Source of the DNA: Gammaproteobacteria bacterium UBA1119
GTDB lineage: Bacteria > Pseudomonadota > Gammaproteobacteria > Pseudomonadales > Azotimanducaceae
Length of the DNA: 31,991 nt
Direction of reading: 5' to 3'
Assembly (NCBI GenBank): GCA_002313255.1
Contig: DCBA01000043.1
Coordinates: 1 to 31,991 of the forward strand
A model generated the notes under the pieces. It was not told the DNA's origin and ran no database searches. It saw only the letters and a program-made list of their open reading frames with translations. Positions 1-9,008 of this stretch are shown here, piece after piece; positions within the stretch are counted from its first letter, which is position 1; each line of letters begins with the position of its first letter. The position numbers were made by a program, and so were the translations under genes.

Positions 1-652
1 AACTACCCCAAAACTCATCAAAATGCTCCTTAACTTTCGCCGTTACCATGCCCGCCAACAGTACATCCCGATCACGGAAGTTATAGACCGAGTCGTAGTC
101 AAAATACTCATCGGCCATATTCCGGCCGCCGGTGATGGAAATGAGATCATCAAAAATAGCGACCTTGTCATGCATCCTTTGATTGAAAGACGTGAAATCA
201 GAGAGGAGGTAGTACATACGTTCAAGAATCGAAACACCCGCGTGGTGTTTTGGGTTGTATATCCGAAGTTCGACGTTAGGGTGGTTATTTAGGCTTGTTA
301 ACACCCGATTTTCCGCCTCAAGCAGGAAATCATCCACCAATACGCGGACACGCACGCCGCGCTCCGCTGCAGCGAGAAGTGCCTCCGCCGCCAAGATCCC
401 GATATTGTCCGTCCCCCATATGAAATACTGCACATCGATGGATCGCTGCGCAGTTTGGGTGAGCCAGGCGCGGGCGAGGAGGGCATCTTCTCCGGACTCG
501 AGAATATAGACCCCCGTCTTTTGATAACTTTTCGCGATGCAATCGGGGCAATATGTGTTTAACCACGCGGCTAATGGAGAGACAGCCTGAGCCGATGCGC
601 TGAAGCTAAATAAAAGTAGGAGCGCTGTAGGCATCAAATGCGAGATCTTCAC
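1..652 (-). CDS. Phospholipase D family protein, secreted (partial, C-terminus outside window)
   Basis: The reading frame enters from the left edge and starts at a GTG at 652; an in-frame TGA lies two codons upstream, so it cannot start much earlier. An ATG at 634 is the alternative, but GTG adds the Lys that makes a good signal peptide (MKISHLMPTALLLLFSFSASAQA-like, given in outline). The mature part has a typical PLD N-lobe: 'SIDVQYFIWGTDNIG', a 'RGVRVRVLVDD' strand, then the first HKD-type motif 'MHDKVAIFDD' followed by 'GGRNMADEYF'. This matches cardiolipin-synthase-like or PLD-like enzymes that act on phosphodiester bonds of phospholipids, probably in the periplasm. The second HKD motif would lie beyond the window, so activity cannot be judged. 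No clear ribosome binding site is visible. The family call is firm, the substrate is not known. Confidence 0.85.
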   Translation of the reverse strand, partial: MKISHLMPTALLLLFSFSASAQAVSPLAAWLNTYCPDCIAKSYQKTGVYILESGEDALLARAWLTQTAQRSIDVQYFIWGTDNIGILAAEALLAAAERGVRVRVLVDDFLLEAENRVLTSLNNHPNVELRIYNPKHHAGVSILERMYYLLSDFTSFNQRMHDKVAIFDDLISITGGRNMADEYFDYDSVYNFRDRDVLLAGMVTAKVKEHFDEFWGS

Positions 653-731
653 AGGAATTCAGAGGTTCTGGTTCATGTGGATTTCCCCAAAAGTATCTGC
701 GAGAGCCTTACGTCAAAGTCTTAGCATCCAA

Positions 732-761
732 TCGACAAACACTTGCCAAACAACCCATTAT
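732..761 (+). promoter_or_regulatory. Candidate sigma-70 promoter for the GMC oxidoreductase gene
   Basis: TCGACA (732-737, five of six matches to TTGACA) is followed after 18 bases by CATTAT (756-761, four of six matches to TATAAT). It would give a leader of about 50 bases before the ATG at 819. The rest of the 166-base divergent spacer (653-818) shows no other clear signal. Based on matching by eye only. Confidence 0.3.
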
Positions 762-818
762 TCGAGCGGTCAACACGCACGATGTACCCGTTTACGAGTC
801 AAGGACACTAAATAACGA

Positions 819-2504
819 ATGGACACGTTCGACTACATCATCATTGGCGCAGGATCTGCCGGCTGTGTGCTCGCTCGGCGCCTCAGCGAAGAGGGAAACG
901 ACACTGTCTTGCTACTCGAAGCCGGCGGTGTTGATCGCCACCTCTCTCTCCAGATGCCCGCCGCCTTTTCTTTCCCGATGAATGATCCACGTTTTAACTG
1001 GTTCTATCGAAGCGAACCGGAGGGTTGTTTGGACCAACGTCGGATAAGTTGTCCACGGGGTCTCGTACTAGGGGGATCGTCCTCCATTAATGGCATGGTT
1101 CACGTACGCGGCCACCCATCAAATTTTGAACACTGGAAAGAAGAGGGCGCAGCGGGTTGGGGTTACAGCGATGTTCTTCCGTATTTCAAAAAGTCGGAAG
1201 ACGTACTTTGGCGTGACACTCCCAACGAATATCGGGGCAAGGACGGTCCGTTGAAGATTTCACGTGGAACCAAACAAAACGTTTTATATGACGACTTCTT
1301 ATTGGCGGCAGAACAAGCTGGGTACTCTTTGAGCCAGGATCTCAACGGTTTCCAACAAGAGGGTTTCGGCGACCTAGAAATGACCGTCGCAAACGGCCGA
1401 AGGTGCAGCGCGTCTCGCGCTTACCTCCCTGAGACCAACCGTGGGGGCAACCTGACGATACGGCTACGTACCCTGGTTGAGAAGCTCGAATGCAATACGG
1501 AGCGCGTTAGTGCCGTGCATTATCACGACGGAAGTCAAAGACTTTTGGCGTACGCCAACAAGGAAGTGATTCTCGCTGCCGGGGCCATTGGATCACCCCA
1601 ACTCTTGATGCTCTCCGGGATCGGCTCTGAACATTCATTAAAATCTCATTCCATCTCACCCGTGAAGATACTGCCCGCCGTCGGTCAAAATTTGATGGAT
1701 CACTTAGAGATCTATTTGCAGCGGTCCTGCCCTCGACAATATTCGTTAAACACACGCCTGAATCCGTTGGGGCGCGCAGCCATCGGAGCGCAATGGCTTC
1801 TTAAAAAGACGGGCCTCGGGGCAACGAATCATTTCGAAGTCGGTGGATTTATCCGTAGTCGCGAAGGTATTGACTCGCCTGACATTCAGTTTCATTTTTT
1901 ACCCGCCGCCATCTCGTACGACGGCGCCGTTAAACGCCAGACACCTGGCTTTCAAGTCCACGTTGGCCCGATGCAAAGCCCCAGTCGAGGGAACGTCACT
2001 TTGCGATCCAGAAATCCGCGCGATAAACCAACCATTCGTTTCAACTACATGAATCACTCGAGCGACTGGGAGGTTTTTCGCCGCGCAGTGAGATTCGCAC
2101 GAGAGATATTCAACCAACCAAGTTTGGAACGATATCCCGGGAAAGAATTATCTCCAGGAGCTGAACACGATAGCGATGCAGCTATTGATGCCTTCCTCCG
2201 CGCGAATGTGGAAAGCGCCTACCATCCCTGTGGAACGTGCCGTATGGGTACCGGCGAAGAATCAGTCGTCGATCAGGATTGTCGCGTGCACGGAATGGAA
2301 AATTTACGCGTCGTCGATGCTTCCGTGTTCCCTCAAATTACCAACGGCAACCTGAACGCACCCACTATCATGCTGGCTGAAAAAATCGCCGATCACATTA
2401 AGGGAATACCCTTGAGGCAAGAAACGCAGCCCTATTTCATGGACCCCCAAAGGCTCTCTCGACAACGTCCCGAGGAACCGCTACGTCCTCTTGGATTGGC
2501 ATAG
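819..2504 (+). CDS. GMC-family FAD-dependent oxidoreductase (choline dehydrogenase-like)
   Basis: A 561-residue flavoprotein of the glucose-methanol-choline family, which oxidises an alcohol to an aldehyde or ketone using FAD. The N-terminus carries the dinucleotide-binding motif 'IIGAGSAGCVLARRLSE' ending in the ribose-binding Glu of 'LLLEAGG'. GMC signature 1 is 'GGSSSINGMVHVRGHPSNF' (about residues 87-105) and signature 2 is 'GAIGSPQLLMLSGIG' (about 256-270). The catalytic pair appears to be His469 in 'YHPCGTCRMG' and Asn513 in 'NGNLNAPT'. No signal peptide is seen, so it should be cytoplasmic or peripheral. Length fits BetA-type dehydrogenases (about 550-560). It stands alone: no betB, betI or transporter lies beside it, so choline is not supported as the substrate; other alcohols, including PEG or aryl alcohols, are equally possible. 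It is convergent with the S9 peptidase gene, 37 bases apart. Confidence 0.92.
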   Translation: MDTFDYIIIGAGSAGCVLARRLSEEGNDTVLLLEAGGVDRHLSLQMPAAFSFPMNDPRFNWFYRSEPEGCLDQRRISCPRGLVLGGSSSINGMVHVRGHPSNFEHWKEEGAAGWGYSDVLPYFKKSEDVLWRDTPNEYRGKDGPLKISRGTKQNVLYDDFLLAAEQAGYSLSQDLNGFQQEGFGDLEMTVANGRRCSASRAYLPETNRGGNLTIRLRTLVEKLECNTERVSAVHYHDGSQRLLAYANKEVILAAGAIGSPQLLMLSGIGSEHSLKSHSISPVKILPAVGQNLMDHLEIYLQRSCPRQYSLNTRLNPLGRAAIGAQWLLKKTGLGATNHFEVGGFIRSREGIDSPDIQFHFLPAAISYDGAVKRQTPGFQVHVGPMQSPSRGNVTLRSRNPRDKPTIRFNYMNHSSDWEVFRRAVRFAREIFNQPSLERYPGKELSPGAEHDSDAAIDAFLRANVESAYHPCGTCRMGTGEESVVDQDCRVHGMENLRVVDASVFPQITNGNLNAPTIMLAEKIADHIKGIPLRQETQPYFMDPQRLSRQRPEEPLRPLGLA

Positions 2505-2541
2505 CGCATCAATTATTCGTCACAAGAACGGTGCGCATGGA

Positions 2542-4512
2542 CTACAAATACTTGTCGAGGAATCGCTCCATTAATTCTAAATGTCTGACGCGATTCTCTG
2601 GCTTATAGAATCCGTGGCCTTCGTTAGCGATCACAACGTATTCGTGCGGATGCCCACGTCTCTTCAGTTCAGCCGCGAGCTTATTGGCATGCACAACGGG
2701 TGCGCGGTCGTCTTCTTCTCCCTGAATCAATAACACTGGCGCCTTGAGTTCAGCAACACGTTGAATTGGAGAAAACTCCGCAAACTCGTTTTTATCTTTT
2801 CCCAACGCTTTCTCAAGGTAACGACGCCCACTGAAACGACCTCGGATATCGCCGGCCGAATACATTAAATTAAAGTCGTAAACGCCCACGACACCGATGG
2901 CGGCCTTGTACAAATCGGGCTCGATGATGGACGCTTGCAACGCCGAATAGCCACCAAAACTGGCTCCCATGATGGCAACACGCTCGGGGTCGATGGGAAA
3001 GTTCTTAATGACATATCGAGTCGCGTCAATGACGTCATGTTGAATTTTTCTACCCCATTCACGAAACCCGGCTGCCTCAAAGTCCGCGCCGAATCCACCT
3101 GATCCTCGAAAATTAACTTGCAGAACCGCGTACCCTCGGCTCGCCAAAAATTGCGATTGTTTATCGTATCCCCACGCGTCAAAAGGACCGTGCGGCCCGC
3201 CGTGTGGATTGACCACAAGAGGCAATGCCTCACCCGTTTGTCCAGGGGGAATGGTGAGTAAACCGGTAATGTGGAGGCCGTCACGCGCTTTGAATTCGAT
3301 CGGCGCTACGCTGCCCGAGAGATCCTGATTGATCCAAGGCCTCATGCCACTGAACGGAATTAAACCACCGGCTTTCTTATCAAAGAGATAGTAAAAACCT
3401 GGATTACGGTCGCTTGATACATGAATCACTTGCAACGATCCGTTACTGGTCGCATTCACAATTTCAACTCTGGAATCGGGAAAGGTTGCGCGGAGTGATT
3501 GTGTTACCTCAGCACGTTCATGATTTGGATCGAGATAGTGCAATTCCGGTTTGCCGATACCGGATACAAATGCATACGCGTTGCCATCTTTATCAATCTT
3601 GATATCAAGCACGTCGGCAACTGGATCACGATAAATCATCTCAACACGCTTTAGGTCCAATGAAGCTTTAACCACCGCCTTGGTCCCGCCGTTGCGATTG
3701 TCGAGGGCCAGGATCGCCTTCCCGTCATCCGTGAACGCGACCGGTTCCAACATCCCGCCCGGGTACGGCATCTTCAGTAGCTCGACCCATTCGAGGGAAT
3801 CCGGAGCCTTGTACGCCAAGAACTGCTCATAATATTCGGTCATGCCCCAGGCATAGCGCACTTGATCTTCATCGTCGAGCAAGACCTCTCCCGCCCCCGA
3901 TGGCAGTTGGGCGATACGACGCATTGACGAATTAAATGTATGCAGCTTGTAGACTCCCGACCGAGCACCGCTGAACGAGATGGTTCGAATCAACACGTAA
4001 TTTGGTTCGTCGGGGAGTGGATCAAGCATCATGGCCCAACCGCCAAAGCCAACCCCATTGTTTGGCGAACGGGACTTTCTCTTACCTGGCGGTAGGCGGA
4101 ACGTAAAGATTCGCCGTTCCTTTCTTCCGTTGACGTTGACGGCAAATAGCTCACCACCGACGAAAGGTTGTTCCCGCATCGACGGGATAAACCGTTGAAT
4201 CCCTACGACCAAACGCTCGTTGCTCGACCAGTAATATTCACCGACCTCTTCATTAGAGCCGGTAAAAAAGATCTGATTGACCGCGTCCTTTTTTTCGCGA
4301 TCGTAAACGATCACTCGATTTCGTCCCTCGACCTTGGTCATGAACGCGAGATACTCGCCGCCGGGTGAAATACGAACCGAAAAGATCTCGTCGAACTTAC
4401 TGAAGTGTTCGGTGGGTGGAAGCGAAACAGCTGCAGCAATTCCGCTACAAAATAAAAGACCGCAGACTATCAACGGCCATCGATGTTGTTTGGTACGTGT
4501 TCTTTTACTCAT
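2542..4512 (-). CDS. Secreted S9 family peptidase (prolyl oligopeptidase / acylaminoacyl-peptidase type)
   Basis: A 656-residue serine peptidase. The N-terminus is basic, then hydrophobic ('WPLIVCGLLFCSGIAAAV'), which reads as a signal peptide or anchor and suggests a periplasmic enzyme. Residues about 40-390 form the beta-propeller gate; the alpha/beta-hydrolase domain follows, with 'NPHGGPHGPFDAWGYD' before the nucleophile elbow. The catalytic triad is visible: Ser518 in 'GASFGGYSA', Asp601 in 'GEEDDRAPV' and His633 in 'NEGHGFYK'. Such enzymes cut short peptides, often after proline or from acylated N-termini; the exact specificity cannot be read. It follows the TonB-dependent receptor gene on the same strand but is separated from it by a terminator and a candidate promoter, so it may be transcribed on its own. 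The pairing suggests breakdown of peptides brought in by the receptor (inference). Confidence 0.93.
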   Translation of the reverse strand: MSKRTRTKQHRWPLIVCGLLFCSGIAAAVSLPPTEHFSKFDEIFSVRISPGGEYLAFMTKVEGRNRVIVYDREKKDAVNQIFFTGSNEEVGEYYWSSNERLVVGIQRFIPSMREQPFVGGELFAVNVNGRKERRIFTFRLPPGKRKSRSPNNGVGFGGWAMMLDPLPDEPNYVLIRTISFSGARSGVYKLHTFNSSMRRIAQLPSGAGEVLLDDEDQVRYAWGMTEYYEQFLAYKAPDSLEWVELLKMPYPGGMLEPVAFTDDGKAILALDNRNGGTKAVVKASLDLKRVEMIYRDPVADVLDIKIDKDGNAYAFVSGIGKPELHYLDPNHERAEVTQSLRATFPDSRVEIVNATSNGSLQVIHVSSDRNPGFYYLFDKKAGGLIPFSGMRPWINQDLSGSVAPIEFKARDGLHITGLLTIPPGQTGEALPLVVNPHGGPHGPFDAWGYDKQSQFLASRGYAVLQVNFRGSGGFGADFEAAGFREWGRKIQHDVIDATRYVIKNFPIDPERVAIMGASFGGYSALQASIIEPDLYKAAIGVVGVYDFNLMYSAGDIRGRFSGRRYLEKALGKDKNEFAEFSPIQRVAELKAPVLLIQGEEDDRAPVVHANKLAAELKRRGHPHEYVVIANEGHGFYKPENRVRHLELMERFLDKYL

Positions 4513-4542
4513 AGCGCGAATATGCCCTCACCCTTTAATGGG

Positions 4543-4571
4543 ATAGTACTTTGACCTGCGGTTTGCGTTAA
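4543..4571 (-). promoter_or_regulatory. Candidate sigma-70 promoter for the secreted S9 peptidase gene
   Basis: On the minus strand TTAACG (4571-4566, four of six) and TACTAT (4548-4543, four of six) are 17 bases apart, just downstream of the receptor terminator and about 30 bases before the peptidase ATG at 4512. A purine stretch GTGAGGG lies between -10 and start. Placement right after a terminator makes an independent promoter likely; the hexamers themselves are mediocre. Confidence 0.4.
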
Positions 4572-4596
4572 GCCGTATGTTGGTCGTATCGAACGC

Positions 4597-4624
4597 AAAA
4601 AAAAGGCGGGCTTGCGCCCGCCTT
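4597..4624 (-). terminator. Strong intrinsic terminator after the TonB-dependent receptor gene
   Basis: On the minus strand a 9-base-pair stem (AAGGCGGGC pairing with GCCCGCCTT) closes a 4-base loop and is followed directly by eight T residues (plus-strand A-run 4597-4604). It lies about 22 bases past the receptor stop codon. On the plus strand no U-run follows, so it acts for minus-strand transcription only. Confidence 0.93.
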
Positions 4625-4646
4625 AATACAACTTTTCTACCTGGAA

Positions 4647-7415
4647 TCAGAAGCTATGGTTTATTCCCAAGGTGATGTATCGACCCATAAAGTCGTAGCT
4701 GACATCAGCTGAAGAATAAAAGCCGTTAAAGATTCGCGGTGGCTCCTCATCCAGGAGATTGGATACCACGAGGCGAACTCGCGTACCCTGTCCCACGTCA
4801 TAACCACCCGACAGCGTCAAGTAGCGGACCTGTTCGATGTTGCGACTTGCGACGTCGGGACCACCGTTACAGTAGTCGTCTTCACACTCGCGGAAATCGC
4901 TGTAGGAGTTCACGCGAATGCTGGCATCGTAGTCGCCTTTTGACCAATCGACGTCCAGTATCCAGCGATCACTGAGTACCGTACCGCAATCGTAGATATC
5001 GAGACATTCCTGCGTATTAACGGTTACACCATCCGAACCGGGAGACATGATAATAAATTCGTCGATCTGGGTGTAATCCCAACTGATCGCGAAACTACCT
5101 GCCTTTTCATGATCCCAGCGGTAATCGATCTGAAAATCGATTCCGGAGGTTTCGACTTCACCAATATTGGCCGTCGCAGCGTATACATTGCTGATTCGAC
5201 CGACCGAGTTGCGCTCAATCTTGTCGCAATATTGACGGTTATTCGGATCGGCTTGATAGCACCCACCGAGAATCGTTCCCACACCAATGCTTCCAATGGT
5301 GTTCGAGATTTCGTATTCCCAGCTATCGATGGTGATATCCAAGTTTTCGATGAAGTCAGGTCGAATGACAAAACCAAAGAGGAAAGCGTCCGACGTCTCT
5401 GCACCAAGATTTGGATTACCGCCAAGCCTTGCACGTAGCTGCGTATCCGGATCCGTCGTTCCACCAACGAAGCCGTCCGCGTCACAGTTCGCCGTCACGT
5501 TGGCGTTTGTGCCGTATTGACCGACCACTGTGGAACAGGGATCGACCGCTGCCGGAAAGCTATCAAATTGACCCGAGAACAGGGAGGCAATAGATGGCGC
5601 ATTAAACGCTTCTGAAACCGTCGTCCGGAACGCGATCCAATCGCGGAAATCCCAACGAAATCCGTACTTACTGTTTGACGACCGACCAAAGTTACTGTAG
5701 TCGGAAGCACGCACCGAGTACTCAAGGTCCAGCACGCCTAATTGATCGGTATCGAAAATCGGCGCGAGGAATTCGATGTAAGCCTCGTCAACCTCGTATG
5801 AACCGCGCGTACTCTCACCTTTGTTTCCGGTGGTATCACCCATTTCTGTGAGGGGATCCTCAACATAAGTCCCACGCTCGTTGCGATGTTCCCAACCCAT
5901 CGCCAAACCGAGGTTACCCGCGGGTAGTTCATAGATGTTGTTATTGCTCACGTTGACTTGAACGGTCTTCTGTTCTTGAGTCGTCTTGGCGGTACCGACA
6001 TACGAGATATAGTCGATTTGGTCCTGGCTTATCGTTCCAGGTCCGCCGAATAGATTCAGCGGTACGCAAGGATCAGTACACGTTCCGCTCAGCGCTTCCA
6101 GAACCCGACTCCGGATAAACCGACCCTCGTTGGTATCCGTACCGTCGGTCCGGCCATAGTTAATTGACGCTTCGAGTGACCACCCCTCGATTTCATACTC
6201 AAGGCTACCCACCAACCGATAAGTATCGATATCTTGGAGGAAGTTTCGATTACCGGCTTCAACCATCCGCCGTCGAACGTCGATAAAGTCTCGACCGAAC
6301 GGGTTGTGTGCTTGAGCCGCCTCAATCGTGAGACCTTCGGAAATGATGAAGAGAGGCGTCGGCGCAAGGAGCTGATCGGACTTACGATTGATGTAAGACA
6401 ATTCCATGACAGCCGTTAGAGCGTCACGAATTTCGTAATGCCCGGTTGCAAAGACGTTGGTCCGCTCTTGGGGTGTATAGATGTAGTTTTCGGGCTGGTA
6501 GTTGTAGTACGAACCCTCGCCCACATCGGAATTCCCCGAAAACTGAAAGGGACTCCAAATTGTGCTCGGGTTGTTACCACCAGGACCCCAGAAGTAGGGA
6601 TATGTTGGGTCAGCGATGGCAGTCCACGCTTCATTCCCCTCGGCGCCTAGTCGATCAATGATGGTGCCTTCAGGCGTTGCGGACGAACCCAGGCCTTCAA
6701 AGGTACCGTCGTTAAGGTCCCAGTCGTACCAGCGATCCTGGTTTGCCCAACCACGATTACCTGCCATGACGTCGTTCATTTCGTAATGGCCGATCGCGAC
6801 CGTTACGTTACCGCGGTCGCTGGACGAACCCATCGTGAGATTAATATCGGTAATTTGGCCATCGCTCTCAGCTGAAACACCGCTGTATCCACCAATCGTG
6901 ACACCTTCGAAATCACGCCGCGTGATCACATTGACCACCCCGGCGATAGCGTCGGATCCGTAGATCGTGGAGGCGCCATCGTTTAAGATCTCGATGCGCT
7001 CGATCGTGTTCGGTGCAATGGCGTTCAAGTCAACGCTGCCACCTGTGGAGTAGGGCACATGCCGTCGACCATTTATCAGCACCAGCGTCCGGCTCGAGCC
7101 GAGGCCCCGCAGACTGATCTGGGTTGATCCATTACCACCGTTGTTGTTTTGGGCGTTAAGACCACCAACGTTCTCCGGCAAATCCTGCAAGAAATCGCCA
7201 ATGGACGTCTGCCCCAACTTCTCGATTTCATACCTGTCGATAATCTTGATTGGCGCTGTGGTTTCTGTGTTACTTCTCGCAATTCGGGATCCGGTGACGA
7301 TTACTTCTTCAATATCGGCATCGGTATCGGACTCTTCCGAAATAACCGGATTCGTCCAAACAACGGCCAGCACTCCCGCAAACACGGCCGCTCTCAAAGA
7401 CCTAAATGAATTCAT
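4647..7415 (-). CDS. TonB-dependent outer-membrane receptor
   Basis: A 922-residue outer-membrane transporter. It begins with a signal peptide ('MNSFRSLRAAVFAGVLAVVW...'), then a TonB box-like 'IEEVIVTGSRI' at about residue 35-45, then a plug domain with the usual landmarks: 'ISLRGLGSSRTLVLINGRR', 'IERIEILNDGASTIYGSDA' and 'AGVVNVITRRDF'. The rest is a 22-strand-type barrel rich in aromatic, Asp and Asn residues. The last residue is Phe ('YITLGINHSF'), as expected for insertion by the BAM complex. Cysteine pairs in extracellular loops ('SGTCTDPCVPLNLFGG' and others) are typical of the large marine/xanthomonad receptor class. There is no STN domain or sigma/anti-sigma pair nearby, so FecA-type signalling is not supported. 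The cargo is unknown; the S9 peptidase downstream hints at peptides. AGG lies just upstream of the ATG. Confidence 0.95.
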   Translation of the reverse strand: MNSFRSLRAAVFAGVLAVVWTNPVISEESDTDADIEEVIVTGSRIARSNTETTAPIKIIDRYEIEKLGQTSIGDFLQDLPENVGGLNAQNNNGGNGSTQISLRGLGSSRTLVLINGRRHVPYSTGGSVDLNAIAPNTIERIEILNDGASTIYGSDAIAGVVNVITRRDFEGVTIGGYSGVSAESDGQITDINLTMGSSSDRGNVTVAIGHYEMNDVMAGNRGWANQDRWYDWDLNDGTFEGLGSSATPEGTIIDRLGAEGNEAWTAIADPTYPYFWGPGGNNPSTIWSPFQFSGNSDVGEGSYYNYQPENYIYTPQERTNVFATGHYEIRDALTAVMELSYINRKSDQLLAPTPLFIISEGLTIEAAQAHNPFGRDFIDVRRRMVEAGNRNFLQDIDTYRLVGSLEYEIEGWSLEASINYGRTDGTDTNEGRFIRSRVLEALSGTCTDPCVPLNLFGGPGTISQDQIDYISYVGTAKTTQEQKTVQVNVSNNNIYELPAGNLGLAMGWEHRNERGTYVEDPLTEMGDTTGNKGESTRGSYEVDEAYIEFLAPIFDTDQLGVLDLEYSVRASDYSNFGRSSNSKYGFRWDFRDWIAFRTTVSEAFNAPSIASLFSGQFDSFPAAVDPCSTVVGQYGTNANVTANCDADGFVGGTTDPDTQLRARLGGNPNLGAETSDAFLFGFVIRPDFIENLDITIDSWEYEISNTIGSIGVGTILGGCYQADPNNRQYCDKIERNSVGRISNVYAATANIGEVETSGIDFQIDYRWDHEKAGSFAISWDYTQIDEFIIMSPGSDGVTVNTQECLDIYDCGTVLSDRWILDVDWSKGDYDASIRVNSYSDFRECEDDYCNGGPDVASRNIEQVRYLTLSGGYDVGQGTRVRLVVSNLLDEEPPRIFNGFYSSADVSYDFMGRYITLGINHSF

Positions 7416-7796
7416 AGCCTCGTCTCACCTGTACCTAGGGGTTTTTCGGCGCGAACTATTGCAAATTTGTTACATCTCAGCAACAAAAAACGTGCTTTAA
7501 TCCCAATGTTCATCGCATATAAAATACGATATATATTTCCAAAAGGCATAAATATTCAGTTTCGCGTGTCCGAAAAGTCAGATGGGTGTTTCATTCATAC
7601 AATACGAGTCAGTAAATACGGGCCTTCTGGGCTGTTTTTCTAAGTACGCCGCAATTAGCGCGCGATAAACCGCTTTCTTTCATGCGTATTCCGATTCTGG
7701 TCACCTCACCGAAGGAATCGAAGAAATAGCCAGGAAGGCAAGACACTCTCCACCGGCAATTTTCCGGCGTAATTAGTAGAATCGAGCCATAACGCT
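7416..7796. other. 381-base divergent intergenic region between receptor and flavoprotein genes
   Basis: No credible gene. The centre (about 7500-7560) is AT-rich. For the minus-strand receptor, TTGGAA followed after 17 bases by TATGCG lies there, which would leave a leader of roughly 100 bases; the leader contains a small inverted repeat, TTGTT and AACAA separated by ten bases. For the plus-strand flavoprotein I see no convincing promoter, only a short CCGG/CCGG repeat near 7754-7768. The length is enough for regulator sites on both sides, but none is recognisable by eye. Confidence 0.5.
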
Positions 7797-8930
7797 ATGC
7801 AACATATCAACGGTACCGACACACCGCTCGCAAGAGCACAAGCAATTGCGCCACGCATTGAGGATCTTGCGAAGCAGATCGATGAAACCAGAGAACTACC
7901 ACGCGACATCGTCGACGCGATGGTGTCCGCAGGTCTCTTTCGCCTACTCGTACCAACGTCCCTCGGCGGTGAAGAAATAGACATTCTTGACTACTTGGAT
8001 GTTGTAGAAACAATCGCGTACGCGGACGGCAGTGCTGGTTGGTGCTTAAACCAGGGTGCTGTTTTTGCCACGAATAGCGGGAGGGCACCCAGACACTTAG
8101 CCGAAGAAGTGTGGGGAGACCCAAAGACCGTCGTCGCTAACGGGCCTCCTCAAGGGCCCAAATCGTTGTTCGTGGATCAAGGTTTCAGGCTCACCGGCAA
8201 ATGGGCGTTCTCAAGTGGATGTCGACACGCGAATTGGATAGCCGCTGTCTCCGGCGGATCAGGGGAACCACCTCGTTTACATCTCGTGACGCGCGAAGAG
8301 GTCGATTTCATTGATGTTTGGGATGTTCAAGGATTGCGCGGAACGGGTAGCTTTAGTTTCACCGCCAACGATTTATTTGTCCCAGAATCACGAACTATGT
8401 TACTTGACGTCGAACCGCTAGAGGCCGGGCCTCTCTACATTATTCCGCAACATCTTTTGTTCGCCTGCGGTTTCGGTTGTGTCGCGCTCGGTGTTGCGCG
8501 CGCGGGTCTTGACGCCACCATCGAACTTGCCAGCGATAAACGTCCACGATTCGATGGCAGGACGCTCGCCCACGACGCCGTCGTTCAGAGTCAGATCGGC
8601 AAAGCAGAAGCTACCTGGCGTGCCGCCAAGGCACTTTTGTATGAATGCATGGGGACCGTATGGGAGTCGGTCAAGTCAACGGGATCGATATCGGTTGAAG
8701 AGCGTATTCATCTGCGCATGGCCGGCACGCACGCGATCCGACAATCCGCCGACGTCGTCGACATCGCTTACAACTTGAGCGGCTCGAGCGCTATATTTGG
8801 CTCCACGAAAATCCAACGACGATTCCAAGATGCTCACGTCATCACCCAACAAGTGCAAGGGCGCGAATCCCACTACCAGACCGTGGGAGAATATTTTCTC
8901 GGCCTCGATCCAACCGGACCCGTGTTCTAG
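7797..8930 (+). CDS. Acyl-CoA dehydrogenase-fold flavoprotein (group D monooxygenase-like)
   Basis: A 377-residue protein with the acyl-CoA dehydrogenase fold. The N-terminal helical domain has 'LPRDIVDAMVSAGLFRLLVP' and 'GSAGWCLNQGA'; the middle beta domain has 'GFRLTGKWAFSSGC' and 'RGTGSFSFTANDLFVPE'; the C-terminal helical domain ends 'YNLSGSSAIFGSTKIQRRF' and 'RESHYQTVGEYFLG'. The 'GKWAFSSGC..A.W' and 'RGTGS' pattern is characteristic of the HsaA/HpaH-like branch, flavin-dependent monooxygenases that use free reduced flavin, rather than true acyl-CoA dehydrogenases; the usual catalytic Glu of the latter is not evident. No partner flavin reductase is found nearby. It could equally be an unusual dehydrogenase. 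The substrate is unknown. No clear Shine-Dalgarno sequence precedes the ATG. Confidence 0.85.
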   Translation: MQHINGTDTPLARAQAIAPRIEDLAKQIDETRELPRDIVDAMVSAGLFRLLVPTSLGGEEIDILDYLDVVETIAYADGSAGWCLNQGAVFATNSGRAPRHLAEEVWGDPKTVVANGPPQGPKSLFVDQGFRLTGKWAFSSGCRHANWIAAVSGGSGEPPRLHLVTREEVDFIDVWDVQGLRGTGSFSFTANDLFVPESRTMLLDVEPLEAGPLYIIPQHLLFACGFGCVALGVARAGLDATIELASDKRPRFDGRTLAHDAVVQSQIGKAEATWRAAKALLYECMGTVWESVKSTGSISVEERIHLRMAGTHAIRQSADVVDIAYNLSGSSAIFGSTKIQRRFQDAHVITQQVQGRESHYQTVGEYFLGLDPTGPVF

Positions 8931-8936
8931 CTGCCG

Positions 8937-8962
8937 ATACTGGGTGCGCAGTATTTTGTTTG
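8937..8962 (+). terminator. Possible weak intrinsic terminator after the flavoprotein gene
   Basis: ATACTG and CAGTAT form a 6-base-pair stem with a 6-base loop, followed by TTTGTTTGTGT, seven bases after the stop codon. The stem is AT-rich and the U-tract is interrupted, so strength is doubtful. Confidence 0.35.
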
Positions 8963-9008
8963 TGTCCATGAATGCGGAAGTCCGGGACCGAACGACTCGG
9001 TTTATCAG

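Noticed and set aside
2865..3284. 139-codon minus-strand frame inside the secreted S9 peptidase gene
   Set aside because: Same strand but another frame of a gene with a complete catalytic triad; composition is not protein-like.
5024..5485. 153-codon minus-strand frame inside the receptor gene
   Set aside because: Out-of-frame reading of the barrel region; the receptor frame is unbroken and family-like throughout.
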